Shown here in pieces: positions 1-8,294 of a stretch of DNA of 64,000 nt (the stretch's first letter is position 1; each line of letters opens with the position of its first letter). The stretch lies in NCBI GenBank assembly GCA_028277985.1, contig JANQFG010000072.1, positions 1 to 64,000 on the forward strand, read 5' to 3'. Under the pieces are notes generated by a model, which saw nothing but the letters and a program-made list of their open reading frames with translations, had not been told where the DNA came from and searched no databases. Source of the DNA: a bacterium. Its GTDB lineage: Bacteria > Desulfobacterota > DSWW01. The position numbers and the translations under genes were made by a program.

Positions 1-420
1 GTGTTCCATGCCGGCTTCGTTGTCGATCACCACGTAGGGGTAGTTCCCGGAGAGATCCTCCACAAAGCCCCGGAGGATCAGGTTCGGGTAGCAGTAGCAT
101 CCCGGGCCCTCGCCCCGTCCCATGGCGATGAGGTCCATGCCCTTCCCCTCTGCCACGGCACTGTGCATCTTCACCTGCAAGTAGGCCTCTTTGGTCATCC
201 CTGAGGGAACCTCGGCCTTTTCGTCGATGAACGTGGCAAGGATGGAGCCTACCGTTGCATCCGCGGGCATGCCGACCGCCTCCGGCAGGTTCGTGTTCGG
301 GTCTGCGTCCACAACCAGAACAGGCCTCTTGCCCTTCTTCAGAAGGCCTCGGACGATGAGCGCCGCCAGCGTGGTCTTCCCCACGCCTCCCTTTCCACCA
401 ACTGCGATTCTATATCCCAT
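1..420 (-). CDS. cooC: CooC-like nickel-insertion ATPase (partial, C-terminus off the left edge)
   Basis: This gene reads leftwards from ATG at 420 and runs open to the window edge, giving 140 codons. The protein begins with a deviant Walker A loop, GGKGGVGKTT, at about residues 8-17. It is followed by VVDADPN, the second motif of MinD/CooC-type P-loop ATPases, and later by CYCYPN and VVIDNEAGMEH, which are characteristic of the CooC subgroup. CooC proteins are cytoplasmic dimeric ATPases that help insert nickel into the C-cluster of carbon monoxide dehydrogenase. The neighbour upstream on the same strand is folD, which fits an acetyl-CoA (Wood-Ljungdahl) gene cluster continuing to the left. 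The family is secure; assignment to CODH rather than another nickel or FeS enzyme is inferred from context. Confidence 0.85.
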   Translation of the reverse strand, partial: MGYRIAVGGKGGVGKTTLAALIVRGLLKKGKRPVLVVDADPNTNLPEAVGMPADATVGSILATFIDEKAEVPSGMTKEAYLQVKMHSAVAEGKGMDLIAMGRGEGPGCYCYPNLILRGFVEDLSGNYPYVVIDNEAGMEH

Positions 421-481
421 TTCTTGCTACTTTCACTCTATTTCGAGGCGATTGAGTGATCCGTGCTCAACTCATCGCTCT

Positions 482-560
482 AGGTCAAAGGTTGAAGTCC
501 AAAGGTCAAAGCTTGCAAGGCAAAGGCTATTCTCCTTTCACCTTATGCCTTTGACCTTTT
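482..560. repeat. AAAGGTCAAAGG-type degenerate inverted repeat between folD and cooC
   Basis: The folD-cooC gap holds several imperfect copies of AGGTCAAAGG reading rightwards, then the inverse CTTTGACCTTTT near 550-560, so the segment can fold on itself. Similar strings recur at about 8487-8515 and 53284-53313. I see no coding potential. Confidence 0.5.
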
Positions 561-568
561 CCCTCGTC

Positions 569-1456
569 TTACAGTAAGCCGTTAGCCAGCTTCGCTGCCT
601 TTACGGTGTTCAGCATCAGCATGGTGATGGTCATGGGGCCCACGCCACCCGGAACGGGCGTAATCATGCTCGCCTTTTCCTTGATGGGCTCGAAATCCAC
701 GTCCCCGCAGAGGATCGCCTTGCCGGACTCGGTCTTGCCGATTCGATTGACCCCAACGTCGATCACCACCGCGCCGTCCTTGACCATGTCCGCGGTGACC
801 GCCTTCGGAACGCCTGCGGCCACGATCAGGATGTCCGCCCTCAGGGTGTGCTCCTTCATGTTCTTGGTCCGGGTGTGGCACAGGGTGACCGTCGAATTGG
901 CGCCTTCCTGCTTCTGGATCATGATGTTGGCGATCGGCTTGCCCACGATGTTGCTCCTGCCGACCACGCAGACCTCGGCGCCGGACGTCTCCACCCCGGA
1001 TCGGATCAACATCTGCTGGATGCCGGCCGGCGTACAGGGCAGAAACACGGCCTCACCGATCATGAGTTTCCCCACGTTGACCGGGTGGAACCCGTCCACG
1101 TCCTTGTCCGGATCGATGGCGTAGAGCACCTTCGTCTCGTTCACGTGCTTCGGCAGCGGCAGCTGAACGAGGATCCCGTGGATGGCCGGGTCGTTATTGT
1201 ATTTCTCCACGAGGGCCAGCAGGTCCGCTTCGGACAGATCTTCCGGCTGGGTGTCCTGGATGGAGTTGAAGCCCAGGCCGTGGGCTGTCTTCTGTTTTGC
1301 CGTGACGTAGCTCACCGATGCGGGGTTCTCACCCACGAGGATCGTGACGAGTCCGGGAACAACGTTGTGTTTCGTTTTCAGATCCTCCACCTCTTGCTTG
1401 AGCTCTTCCCGGATCTGCTGTGCGATTTCTTTCCCACTGATCAGCTTTGCAGGCAT
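569..1456 (-). CDS. folD: Bifunctional methylene-THF dehydrogenase / methenyl-THF cyclohydrolase
   Basis: FolD interconverts 5,10-methylene-, 5,10-methenyl- and 10-formyl-tetrahydrofolate with NAD(P) in the cytoplasm. The 295-residue product has the usual family length. It shows the catalytic-domain segment YVTAKQK (the lysine is the family catalytic residue), the VQLPLPKH and DPDKDVDGFHP signatures, the nucleotide-binding GRSNIVGKP and the C-terminal PVPGGVGPMT. The ATG at 1456 was chosen over the longer frame from 1492 because GAGGAG lies just upstream and homologues start MPAKLISG-like. It is co-directional with the cooC-like gene downstream. With fhs at 13.3 kb it supplies the methyl branch of the acetyl-CoA pathway as well as general one-carbon metabolism. 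Confidence 0.97.
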   Translation of the reverse strand: MPAKLISGKEIAQQIREELKQEVEDLKTKHNVVPGLVTILVGENPASVSYVTAKQKTAHGLGFNSIQDTQPEDLSEADLLALVEKYNNDPAIHGILVQLPLPKHVNETKVLYAIDPDKDVDGFHPVNVGKLMIGEAVFLPCTPAGIQQMLIRSGVETSGAEVCVVGRSNIVGKPIANIMIQKQEGANSTVTLCHTRTKNMKEHTLRADILIVAAGVPKAVTADMVKDGAVVIDVGVNRIGKTESGKAILCGDVDFEPIKEKASMITPVPGGVGPMTITMLMLNTVKAAKLANGLL

Positions 1457-2060
1457 GGCATTGGCTCCTCTCTGCTCAAAAAGGATTGACACTGAAGGGG
1501 CTAAAAATTCAAATTTTTACAGGCAGTTGGGCAGGAATTGCTGGACGCCTAGAAGTAACCTCTTCCCTTATCCTGTCTCCACCTCAAGGGTCACGGGGCA
1601 ATGGGCCGAAATCGAGCCCGAGCCGGGCATCAGGCTCAAAGGCGCCGGTGTCCGGGAATACGTACGCGTCTCTCTGCAGGAGGGTCCCACCCACGATTCG
1701 GAGAGGGACGATTCAGCATGGCGGAAGAGCCGATTCCAACCGTGTTTCCGGCATGCAAAAGGCCATGCTGGCAGGCTATCAGAGAGAACTATAGGAAACC
1801 AGAAACGAAAATGAATGATAGCTCATTCAATGTAGCACACATCGGGTGGAAAAGCAAGCGAAAACGGCCGTGAGCAGAACAAAAAGGCGCATCTCGCTTG
1901 ACTTCGCGAGTCGCCTTCTATACTCATAAATGAGAACGGATGTGGATGGATTTCCCCGCCCGCCCGGAAAACGGATCGAAAAAGCCGGAAGGTGGTTGCT
2001 TTCCTCTGATTGCTCTTATCCCAGGCTCGAACGGAGCCGATTTTCGCGAACGATAGTGAC
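1457..2060. other. Divergent intergenic region between folD and folC
   Basis: About 600 bases separate the two divergent folate genes. The part nearest folD contains a small AT-rich palindrome (AAAAATT and AATTTTT around 1503-1519). Short open frames at 1601-1873 have no recognisable domains and unusual composition. A hairpin lies at 1888-1922. I see no convincing gene or RNA here, and the promoters for both genes should fall within it. Confidence 0.4.
1886..1923 (-). terminator. Possible leftward terminator hairpin
   Basis: Read on the minus strand, AAGGCG-(A)-CTCGC pairs with GCGAG-(ATG)-CGCCTT around a short loop and is followed by TTTTTG. No leftward gene ends here, so it may simply insulate folD from antisense transcription, or be a chance structure. 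Confidence 0.35.
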
Positions 2061-3446
2061 ATGTCAACGCCGATCGATGTCTCGCCCCTGGACAGTGCCT
2101 CCCCCGAGGGGCGGTTCGAAACCTACCAAGACGCAGAAGACTACCTGAACACCTTTACCGACTACGAGCGAATGGAGAGAGGGGTCGAGTACCCCGAGGA
2201 TCTGTTCGATCTTCGCCGCATCGAGAACCTCCTGAACCTCGTGGGCAACCCCCACCTGTCTTTGAAGGGGATCCACGTGGCCGGAACAAAAGGAAAGGGG
2301 TCGACCGCCATTTACACGGAGGCGATCCTTCGGGCCCATGGCCTGACCACGGGCCTGTTCACCTCCCCCCATCTCCTTGTCAAGGAAGAGCGAATTCAGG
2401 TGTCCGGGGAGATGCTCGAGCCGGGGGAGTTCCTGGGGTGGATGAACCACATGCGGCCCGCCCTGATGAGCCTGCAGGATACGCCCATGCCCCCCACCTT
2501 TTTCGACATCATGACGACGGTAGGGCTTCTGCATTTCCGCTCCCGGGGGGTGGAGGCCGCGATCCTCGAGGTCGGGCTCGGCGGGCGGCTGGACTCGACG
2601 AATATCTTTCTGCCCGATGTCTGTGTTCTGACCCGGATAGGACTGGATCATACCGAGAAGCTGGGGGACACGCTGGACCTGATCGCGACCGAGAAGGCGG
2701 GCATCGTCAAGCCGTCACGCCCCGTGGTTTGCCAGGAGCAGGCGCCGGAAGCAAGGGGCGTGGTGGAGCAGAGATGCCGCGATACAGGATCTGCCCTTTC
2801 CTGGCTGGGCGAAGACGTTCTGATCGAGGCGGAGGAAGGTCCCGGGGCTCGTGCCTTCTCGGTGGGAACCCCCGTGGGCCGGTACACGGGCCTCACCCTG
2901 ACGGCCCTGGGCCGACACCAGCAGATGAATGCGGCGACCGCGATCGCGGCCGCCGAGATCTTCATGAGGCGTGAGAAAGGTGTTTCCCTTGACCCGGATC
3001 AGGTGCGGCAAGCCCTGGCAGGAACACGCCTGCCCGGAAGGATCGAAGTGCTCTCGGACGCCCCCCTGATGGTCGTCGACGGGGCCCATAACGCGGTTGC
3101 GGCGGAGGTGCTCCTGAAGACGGTGGAAGAGAGCCTGAGTTACGAGAATCTTCACGTCGTGTTCGCATGTTCCAAGGACAAGGACGTGAGGTCGATGCTT
3201 GCCCTGGCCGCGCCCGCGGTCCAGAGGTGGACCTTTACGAGATTCGATTTCCCTCGAATCGAGGAGCCGGAGAAGCTTCAGGCCATGCTGGAGGAAGTGG
3301 CCCCGGGCACCGAAAGCCGGGTGACCCGAAGCGTGTCCGAGGCCCTGGACGACGCACGTAGCCGGAGCGGATCGAGGGACTGTATACTTTGCTGTGGGTC
3401 GTTCTATCTGGTGGGAGAAATCTTCAAGCTGATCCCCGGCATCTAA
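2061..3446 (+). CDS. folC: Folylpolyglutamate synthase / dihydrofolate synthase family protein
   Basis: This Mur-ligase-family enzyme adds glutamate to dihydropteroate or to tetrahydrofolates, using ATP. The 461-residue product carries the P-loop GTKGKGST at about residues 75-82, the folate-binding region SPHLLVKEERIQV, the LEVGLGGRLDSTN motif, a LGLDHTE-like segment (IGLDHTEKLG), TEKAGIVK, and the second-domain DGAHN motif. The frame is open upstream to 2010, but ATG at 2061 gives a length close to the family norm, and conserved similarity begins after about residue 25. The ribosome-binding site is weak, so the start is uncertain by a few codons. The rubrerythrin gene follows after about 50 bases. 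Confidence 0.93.
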   Translation: MSTPIDVSPLDSASPEGRFETYQDAEDYLNTFTDYERMERGVEYPEDLFDLRRIENLLNLVGNPHLSLKGIHVAGTKGKGSTAIYTEAILRAHGLTTGLFTSPHLLVKEERIQVSGEMLEPGEFLGWMNHMRPALMSLQDTPMPPTFFDIMTTVGLLHFRSRGVEAAILEVGLGGRLDSTNIFLPDVCVLTRIGLDHTEKLGDTLDLIATEKAGIVKPSRPVVCQEQAPEARGVVEQRCRDTGSALSWLGEDVLIEAEEGPGARAFSVGTPVGRYTGLTLTALGRHQQMNAATAIAAAEIFMRREKGVSLDPDQVRQALAGTRLPGRIEVLSDAPLMVVDGAHNAVAAEVLLKTVEESLSYENLHVVFACSKDKDVRSMLALAAPAVQRWTFTRFDFPRIEEPEKLQAMLEEVAPGTESRVTRSVSEALDDARSRSGSRDCILCCGSFYLVGEIFKLIPGI

Positions 3447-3496
3447 TCGCAGCAGACGGCCGTTTTCGGCAGAAGAAGAAAGGAGGTTGGCGGACG

Positions 3497-3955
3497 ATGG
3501 GTATGATGACAACCTACAACGAGATCATCGCATTCGCGATCGACAAGGAACAGGAAGCGGTGGAGCTCTACAGCGATCTGGCCGAGCGTGCGCAAAGCCC
3601 CTCGGGAAAGATCCTCTTCAAGGAGCTGGCCGACATGGAGACAGGCCACAAGACCAAGCTCGAGAAGCTGGACATCGCCTATTTCTCCTCCCAGGACCTG
3701 AAACAGCCGGAAGATCTGAAGATCGCCGACTACCTGGTGGATGTGGAATTGACGCCGGATTCGACGTACCAGGACATCGTCCTGTTCGCTGCGAAAAGGG
3801 AGAAGGCGGCCTTCGACCTGTACAGCGATCTGGCCCGCATCTATACCACCATCCCCGATGTGAAGAAGATCTTCGACGTGCTAGCCCAGGAAGAGGCATA
3901 CCACAAGCTCAAGCTCGAGCGAGAGTATGATGAGGTCGTCTACAAGGAGGACTGA
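3497..3955 (+). CDS. Rubrerythrin-like ferritin-family diiron protein
   Basis: The 152-residue helical protein has two ferritin-like metal-binding half-sites: E-x(6)-Y followed by E-x2-H (DMETGH) in the first half, and a second KREKAAFDLYSD plus QEEAYH pair. This is the pattern of the diiron domain of rubrerythrins, which reduce peroxide in anaerobes. There is no C-terminal rubredoxin domain, so electrons must come from a partner. A strong AGGAGG precedes ATG at 3497. The two genes downstream encode an FeS/FMN flavoprotein and an FAD oxidoreductase with a CxxC/CxxC tail, so the three may form an oxidative-stress electron chain; that is inferred from order only. Erythrin-vacuolar-iron-transport or plain ferritin-like family labels are also possible. 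Confidence 0.85.
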   Translation: MGMMTTYNEIIAFAIDKEQEAVELYSDLAERAQSPSGKILFKELADMETGHKTKLEKLDIAYFSSQDLKQPEDLKIADYLVDVELTPDSTYQDIVLFAAKREKAAFDLYSDLARIYTTIPDVKKIFDVLAQEEAYHKLKLEREYDEVVYKED

Positions 3956-3958
3956 GCC

Positions 3959-4564
3959 ATTCCTGCTTCAAACTCCTCTGTTGTTCGCGTTCTGGGCCTC
4001 TACGGCAGCCCTCGAAGGGGGGGAAACACGGACATCCTCCTTGACGAGTTCCTCCGAGGCTGTCAGGAAAAGGGCGCGACCTGCGAAAGCATCCGGGTCT
4101 GTCAACTCCGGATAGGGGGCTGCAAGGGTTGCGGGGGCTGCGAGAAGACGGGTCAGTGCGTTGTGGACGACGATATGCGGTCGGTCTATGAGGCGCTTGA
4201 GAGAAGCGATCACGTGGTCATGGCGGCTCCCATCTATTTCTACAATGTCCCGGCCCAGGCGAAGGCGGTCATCGACCGGACCCAGGCCTTGTGGACGCGC
4301 AAGTACATACGTCAGGATTCGGTGCAGCAGTCCTCCGCGATGCCGGACCGAAAGGGTTTCTTCATCGGTGTGGGTGCGACTCGGGGGAAGCGCCTGTTCG
4401 ACGGGACCATACAGACCATGCGTTATTTCTTTGACGCAATCGATGTGAAGTACACCGGCACTCTGGTTTACGGCGAGGTGGATGAAAAGGGCGCCATTCG
4501 TGAACATCCCACCGCCATGAAGGAATGCTTCGAGGCCGGCTTGGAGTTCGTCGGTTCAACCTGA
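3959..4564 (+). CDS. Iron-sulfur flavoprotein / NADPH-dependent FMN reductase family, probable AUU start
   Basis: The flavodoxin-fold protein opens with VLGLYGSPRRGGNT, the FMN-phosphate-binding loop of the family. It continues with CKGCGGCEKTGQC, the cysteine motif that binds a 4Fe-4S cluster in iron-sulfur flavoproteins, then DDMRSVYEALERSDHVVMAAPIY. Those N-terminal motifs lie before the first GTG in frame (4163), so a 4163 start would delete both cofactor sites. The frame is open back to the TGA at 3953-3955 of the rubrerythrin gene and holds no ATG, GTG or TTG there. ATT at 3959 sits 8 bases after GGAGG (3946-3950) and gives 201 residues, a normal family length. I therefore call an AUU start; a base error turning ATG into ATT is the main alternative. 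Confidence 0.8.
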   Translation: MPASNSSVVRVLGLYGSPRRGGNTDILLDEFLRGCQEKGATCESIRVCQLRIGGCKGCGGCEKTGQCVVDDDMRSVYEALERSDHVVMAAPIYFYNVPAQAKAVIDRTQALWTRKYIRQDSVQQSSAMPDRKGFFIGVGATRGKRLFDGTIQTMRYFFDAIDVKYTGTLVYGEVDEKGAIREHPTAMKECFEAGLEFVGST

Positions 4565-4587
4565 AAGGATAGAAAGGGCAACATGTC

Positions 4588-5979
4588 ATGAATCGCCATG
4601 TCATCTTGGGAGGGGGCGTTGCAGGCAGGAGAGCGGCGGAGATCATCCGGAAGCGGGATGCAGAGGCCGAGATCGTTATCGTGGACGAGCAGGAGGAAGC
4701 CTTCTACTACCGTCCCATGTTGGGCGAGCTTCTGGCGGGGACACTCGGTCCGGAACAGATCATCGCCACGGACAAGGAACGGCTCGCCCAACTCGATGTG
4801 AAGGTTCTGGCCGGGACCCGCGTGGCATCGCTCGACCCGAAAGCACAGGAAGTCGTCCTGAGCAGCGGGGAGAGGCTCCCTTTTGACAAGGCGCTGATCG
4901 CATCTGGCACCCGAACGGAGAAGATTGCCGGAGACGACGGAAAAGGCCGGGGGGTTGTCTACCTGGACACACTCCCGGATGCGCTTCACATCAACTCTCT
5001 TCTCGGCGCGGCGCGGCACGCTGTGATCTACGGCGCGAGCCTTCATGCCATCAATGCTGTTCGGGGGCTTCGGGCCCGAGGGATCGACTGCACGGTCCTT
5101 CTTCCCGATGAGAGGTTCTGGAAGGGCCTTCTCGACCCGATCGCTTCCGAGATCGTTGAAGATCGACTGGCGCAGGAGGGGGTGACCCTGATCAAGCAGA
5201 CCGAGATCAAGGATCTGGTTTGGGAAGACTCGGACCTCAAGGGCGTGGTCCCGTCGAAGGGGGATAAGCTGCCCGCCGATCTTCTGGTCGTGGCCGCTCC
5301 ACAGAACCCGCGGGTCGACTATCTGGAGGGCACGGGTCTGGTGGGGGAGAACGGTGTTAGGGTGGATCAGAACCTTCGGACGGGGAACGAGAATATCTTC
5401 GCCGCAGGGGATGTCGCTGCCATGCCGGCGTCACACACGGGGGAGGTGGTCCAACAGCCCGGATGGCTCAGCGCCTGGAGACAGGGGAACGTCGCGGGTC
5501 TGAACATGGCCGGCCAAGGAGCCGCCTACGCAGGGTTCCCTGCCCTCCGGACCAAGGTCCTGGACCTGGACGTCGTCTGTTTCGGGCTCAGCGATGCTCA
5601 GGGGGAAGGCGTCAAGGTGGAATCCGGCGACTACCCCTACGATGAGTTGCCCTATATCTACAAGAAGGTCGTGTACAAGGACGGTAAGGTGGTCGGCGCA
5701 GTCTTCACGGGCGATGCGAGTGAAGCCGGGGCCGTTGAGGGCTGGATCCGCAAGGGGCTGAAGGCGGGTGAGTGCGACAAGAAGGTGCTCGACCAGATGT
5801 TCCAGGCCCGAATCCAGCCGTTGAGCGCCCTAGGTGCCCTGTGCCCGATATGCAAGTTCCAGATGCAGATCGGGGAGGAGGCCGAGGAGGGTTCCGTCGA
5901 GACCTGCCCTGCCTGCGGGGCAAATTTCCGATTGGATCGCATGCCGAACGGCGCATTCCGGGCCGTACTGGTCGGCTAG
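4588..5979 (+). CDS. FAD/NAD(P)-dependent oxidoreductase with C-terminal CxxC/CxxC metal-binding tail
   Basis: The 463-residue protein belongs to the pyridine nucleotide-disulfide reductase fold used by rubredoxin reductases and the N-terminal half of NirB. It has an FAD GGGVAG motif near the N-terminus, a second nucleotide site (VIYGASLHAINAV), and NIFAAGDVAA for FAD. The last 45 residues add CPIC (419-422) and CPAC (440-443), a rubredoxin-like or zinc-ribbon module that could serve as an attached one-electron carrier. Following the rubrerythrin and FeS flavoprotein genes, it is a good candidate reductase feeding the rubrerythrin. The substrate is not determined by sequence. ATG at 4588 follows a moderate AAGGA-type site. 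Confidence 0.87.
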   Translation: MNRHVILGGGVAGRRAAEIIRKRDAEAEIVIVDEQEEAFYYRPMLGELLAGTLGPEQIIATDKERLAQLDVKVLAGTRVASLDPKAQEVVLSSGERLPFDKALIASGTRTEKIAGDDGKGRGVVYLDTLPDALHINSLLGAARHAVIYGASLHAINAVRGLRARGIDCTVLLPDERFWKGLLDPIASEIVEDRLAQEGVTLIKQTEIKDLVWEDSDLKGVVPSKGDKLPADLLVVAAPQNPRVDYLEGTGLVGENGVRVDQNLRTGNENIFAAGDVAAMPASHTGEVVQQPGWLSAWRQGNVAGLNMAGQGAAYAGFPALRTKVLDLDVVCFGLSDAQGEGVKVESGDYPYDELPYIYKKVVYKDGKVVGAVFTGDASEAGAVEGWIRKGLKAGECDKKVLDQMFQARIQPLSALGALCPICKFQMQIGEEAEEGSVETCPACGANFRLDRMPNGAFRAVLVG

Positions 5980-6035
5980 CCCCGGCACTGCACGGCCGGC
6001 CGGATTGAAACGAACGATTCGAGCAGGCCCCTTTC

Positions 6036-6743
6036 ATGGACAACCTGATTGACGACCCCGGGCTGAAGGGCAAGAAGCGGGTCTTTGCGAATCGCGAAGA
6101 TGCCGGCAAGATGCTGGCCTCGCTGCTCGAGGGTCACGCTGACCCGAAGGCCCTGGTCCTGGCCATCCCGGCGGGCGGCGTGCCCGTGGCGTGTGCCGTG
6201 GCAGGGGCGCATCGCCTCCACCTCGACGTGCTGGTCGTCCGCAAGATCCAGATCCCTGACAATCCTGAAGCAGGTTTTGGCGCGATAGGGCCGGACGGAG
6301 AGGTGTTGCTGAACGAACGCATCGTCGATGATCTTCGTCTCACCCAGAAGGAGATCAAGGCCCAGGTGACGGAAACCGAGCGAGTGTTGCGATCGCGCGA
6401 GAAGGTGTTCCGCAAAGGCAGGCCCCCGCCCGCATTGAAGGACCGACAGGTGATTCTTGTGGACGATGGTCTGGCATCCGGCTATACCATGATGGCCGCC
6501 GTGGACTTTGCCAGACAGAAGGAAGCCCGCCAGGTCATCGTTGCCGTTCCGACCGCCCCCCAGCGAACGATTCATTTCCTCCAGCCCTCGACCGACCTTC
6601 TGGTTTGCCCGAATGTCAGGGGTGGGCCCGTTTTCGCCGTTGCCGATGCGTACAAGGAGTGGTACGACCTGGGGGATGAGGAGGTGGTTTCGCTGCTGGA
6701 GGGATCGGGGATCGGGGGTCAGGGGTCAGGCCCCGCGCCGTAA
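6036..6743 (+). CDS. Phosphoribosyltransferase-domain protein
   Basis: The protein has the type I phosphoribosyltransferase fold, with the PRPP-binding loop VILVDDGLASGYTM and an upstream VRKIQIP / FGAIGPDG region typical of the stand-alone predicted PRTases of about 210-220 residues. The substrate of this group is not established. The last dozen or so residues (GIGGQGSGPAP-like) are encoded by a copy of the GGGGTCAGG-type dispersed repeat at about 6706-6736, so the natural C-terminus has probably been replaced or extended by repeat DNA. It is separated from the oxidoreductase upstream by about 56 bases and may be cotranscribed. The ribosome-binding site before ATG 6036 is weak. Confidence 0.82.
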   Translation: MDNLIDDPGLKGKKRVFANREDAGKMLASLLEGHADPKALVLAIPAGGVPVACAVAGAHRLHLDVLVVRKIQIPDNPEAGFGAIGPDGEVLLNERIVDDLRLTQKEIKAQVTETERVLRSREKVFRKGRPPPALKDRQVILVDDGLASGYTMMAAVDFARQKEARQVIVAVPTAPQRTIHFLQPSTDLLVCPNVRGGPVFAVADAYKEWYDLGDEEVVSLLEGSGIGGQGSGPAP

Positions 6744-6745
6744 CC

Positions 6746-8071
6746 TTAGGCAAAAAACAGCGGGGCAAAGCCCCGGCAAGGCACCTGGTTCGTGTAGTCT
6801 CCGTAGTAAACACGCCCGCCCGGAAAGACATAGTGACCGTTCAGAACGAAGATCCGCAGGTCGTAGTGCCACAACTCCCGTTCCCCTCCACCCCTGGGCA
6901 CCTGAATCTCCGGGATGGAAACATATTCCATCGCTGCGTACTCGCTCGGATCGATTCTCTGTAAAGCTTCCTCGAAATCATTCACGGTCGGCGTGTCCAC
7001 AGGCCCGAGGATGATGCCCTTCGACCCGTGGGACGAGAGCGGCTTCAGGACGATCTTCGTGGGGCCGCCATAGAGCTCCAGCAGGCGGCTCGCGTCGACC
7101 GTCGAGGAGCCCTCAGAGCAGAAAGACAGGAGGGGTTGTGTCCTCGGAACGAGCCCGAGCATCTCCTCGGCATCCGCGGGAGGCAAGCCCATCTTGCCCA
7201 GGGTCGACGGATCCGAGAGCAGCGTGAGGGAGACCTTGTCCCCCAGGTACCAGAGATACGGATGATAGGCGAAAACCTCGGGCGATTCCCACAAAAGACG
7301 GGTGTAGGGTTCGAACGCTCTGTGATGGGCCGTCCAGTCGAGAAGGGTGACTCGGTTGAGAATACGGTCGACCGGCAGGCCCTTTGCCAGGACCCGTCCG
7401 TCCCGGGTATCGATCTCTCGAGGGTCGGCGATGACGCCCTCTACGTCCCGTCTCCTCTTCAGCATATCCAGGGTGTAGCAGAACTCGCCGTAGGTGACCT
7501 GACTCTTCGGCTGCCAGTCGACGATCGCGACGCGCTCCACTTCACCCTCTCCGAGGATCTGCGAGACCATGACTTCCTCGCAAGCCTCCCGGTTCCATTC
7601 CTGGTGGAAGCAGAAGGCCTTTCGTTCAGGCAGCAGGGCCCTCAAGTAGGCGTCGTAGTGCTCGAGCATCCCCGGATAGACCCCCACACACCCCGGAGGC
7701 AGGACCATGAACTCGATCATCCGCAAGGCCCCATGGTCCAGATGCAGGTCGATGCACCCGATGTTCTGGTCCGGATCGAATGGAATCTTCGGAGCGGCAT
7801 CCGACGAGGGTGGTCGAAGCGGCGCGGGGATGCTCTCCGCCGAAAGCTCCTGGTAAACGCGATTGCCAAGGGTTCTCCACAAAAGAGAGATCGTCCGGAC
7901 GAACAGAGCCTCGAAGGCCGGGTCGAGCACGATGGGGACATGCGAGAACGGGATCGGTCGGGACGGATTCGCTCGAAGGAACAGCTCTTCCTCGAGGGAG
8001 CCGTAGAACCGCATGAACCGATCCGGCGAGTAGGCTTCCAGATAAGCATCATAGAATGATGACTGGGTCAT
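6746..8071 (-). CDS. ATP-grasp-like protein of unknown substrate
   Basis: The 441-residue protein has C-terminal features of an ATP-grasp ligase: KIVLKPLSSHGSKGI resembles the small-residue ATP-binding loop, EYVSIPEI lies in the nucleotide-clasp region, and HYDLRIFVLNGHYVFPGGRVYY matches the DxR region that binds metal-ATP. An N-terminal part with FDPDQNIGCIDLHLD and EFMVLPPGCVG is conserved-looking but unfamiliar. It is transcribed divergently from a glutamate-cysteine ligase (8545), which suggests that it joins a second moiety to gamma-glutamylcysteine or makes another small peptide or thiol; this is inference. The gene stops only 2 bases from the convergent phosphoribosyltransferase. ATG at 8071 follows AGGGG. 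Confidence 0.7.
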   Translation of the reverse strand: MTQSSFYDAYLEAYSPDRFMRFYGSLEEELFLRANPSRPIPFSHVPIVLDPAFEALFVRTISLLWRTLGNRVYQELSAESIPAPLRPPSSDAAPKIPFDPDQNIGCIDLHLDHGALRMIEFMVLPPGCVGVYPGMLEHYDAYLRALLPERKAFCFHQEWNREACEEVMVSQILGEGEVERVAIVDWQPKSQVTYGEFCYTLDMLKRRRDVEGVIADPREIDTRDGRVLAKGLPVDRILNRVTLLDWTAHHRAFEPYTRLLWESPEVFAYHPYLWYLGDKVSLTLLSDPSTLGKMGLPPADAEEMLGLVPRTQPLLSFCSEGSSTVDASRLLELYGGPTKIVLKPLSSHGSKGIILGPVDTPTVNDFEEALQRIDPSEYAAMEYVSIPEIQVPRGGGERELWHYDLRIFVLNGHYVFPGGRVYYGDYTNQVPCRGFAPLFFA

Positions 8072-8104
8072 GCGTGCGATCCCCTATCGCGTCTTGATTG
8101 ACCC

Positions 8105-8149
8105 GCCCGCATATTGCGCGCAGTCTTATGCTGCTCTCAATATGCGGGC
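8105..8149. repeat. 12-bp perfect inverted repeat, possible operator
   Basis: GCCCGCATATTG (8105-8116) is matched by CAATATGCGGGC (8138-8149) across 21 bases, just upstream of the ATP-grasp start. It could be a regulator site or an RNA hairpin in the leader. Confidence 0.5.
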
Positions 8150-8173
8150 TTGGGCTCTGTCGCCCCTGGATCA

Positions 8174-8294
8174 GTGGCAAGTGGCGAGTGGCGAGTGGCA
8201 AGTGGCCAGTGGCCTTCGCCGAAGGCCATCCGAAGGTTGATGCGCACAGGTTTGGAGATCTGGAGGGCCACTCGCCACTTGCCACTCGCCACTT
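8174..8294. repeat. GTGGCGAGTGGC tandem/inverted repeat hairpin
   Basis: Tandem six-base units (GTGGCA, GTGGCG) run from 8174 to 8214. Their reverse complement, CCACTCGCCACTTGCC-like, runs from 8266 to 8294. Just inside the left arm is the palindrome GGCCTTCGCCGAAGGCC (8211-8227). The structure resembles the other inverted tandem repeats in this window, with a different unit sequence. Confidence 0.7.

Noticed and set aside
1601..1873. 90-codon frame upstream of folC
   Set aside because: No ribosome site, no domain and atypical amino-acid composition.
4163..4564. GTG at 4163 as the start of the iron-sulfur flavoprotein
   Set aside because: It would remove the FMN-binding loop and the cysteine cluster motif, both clearly encoded upstream in the same open frame.
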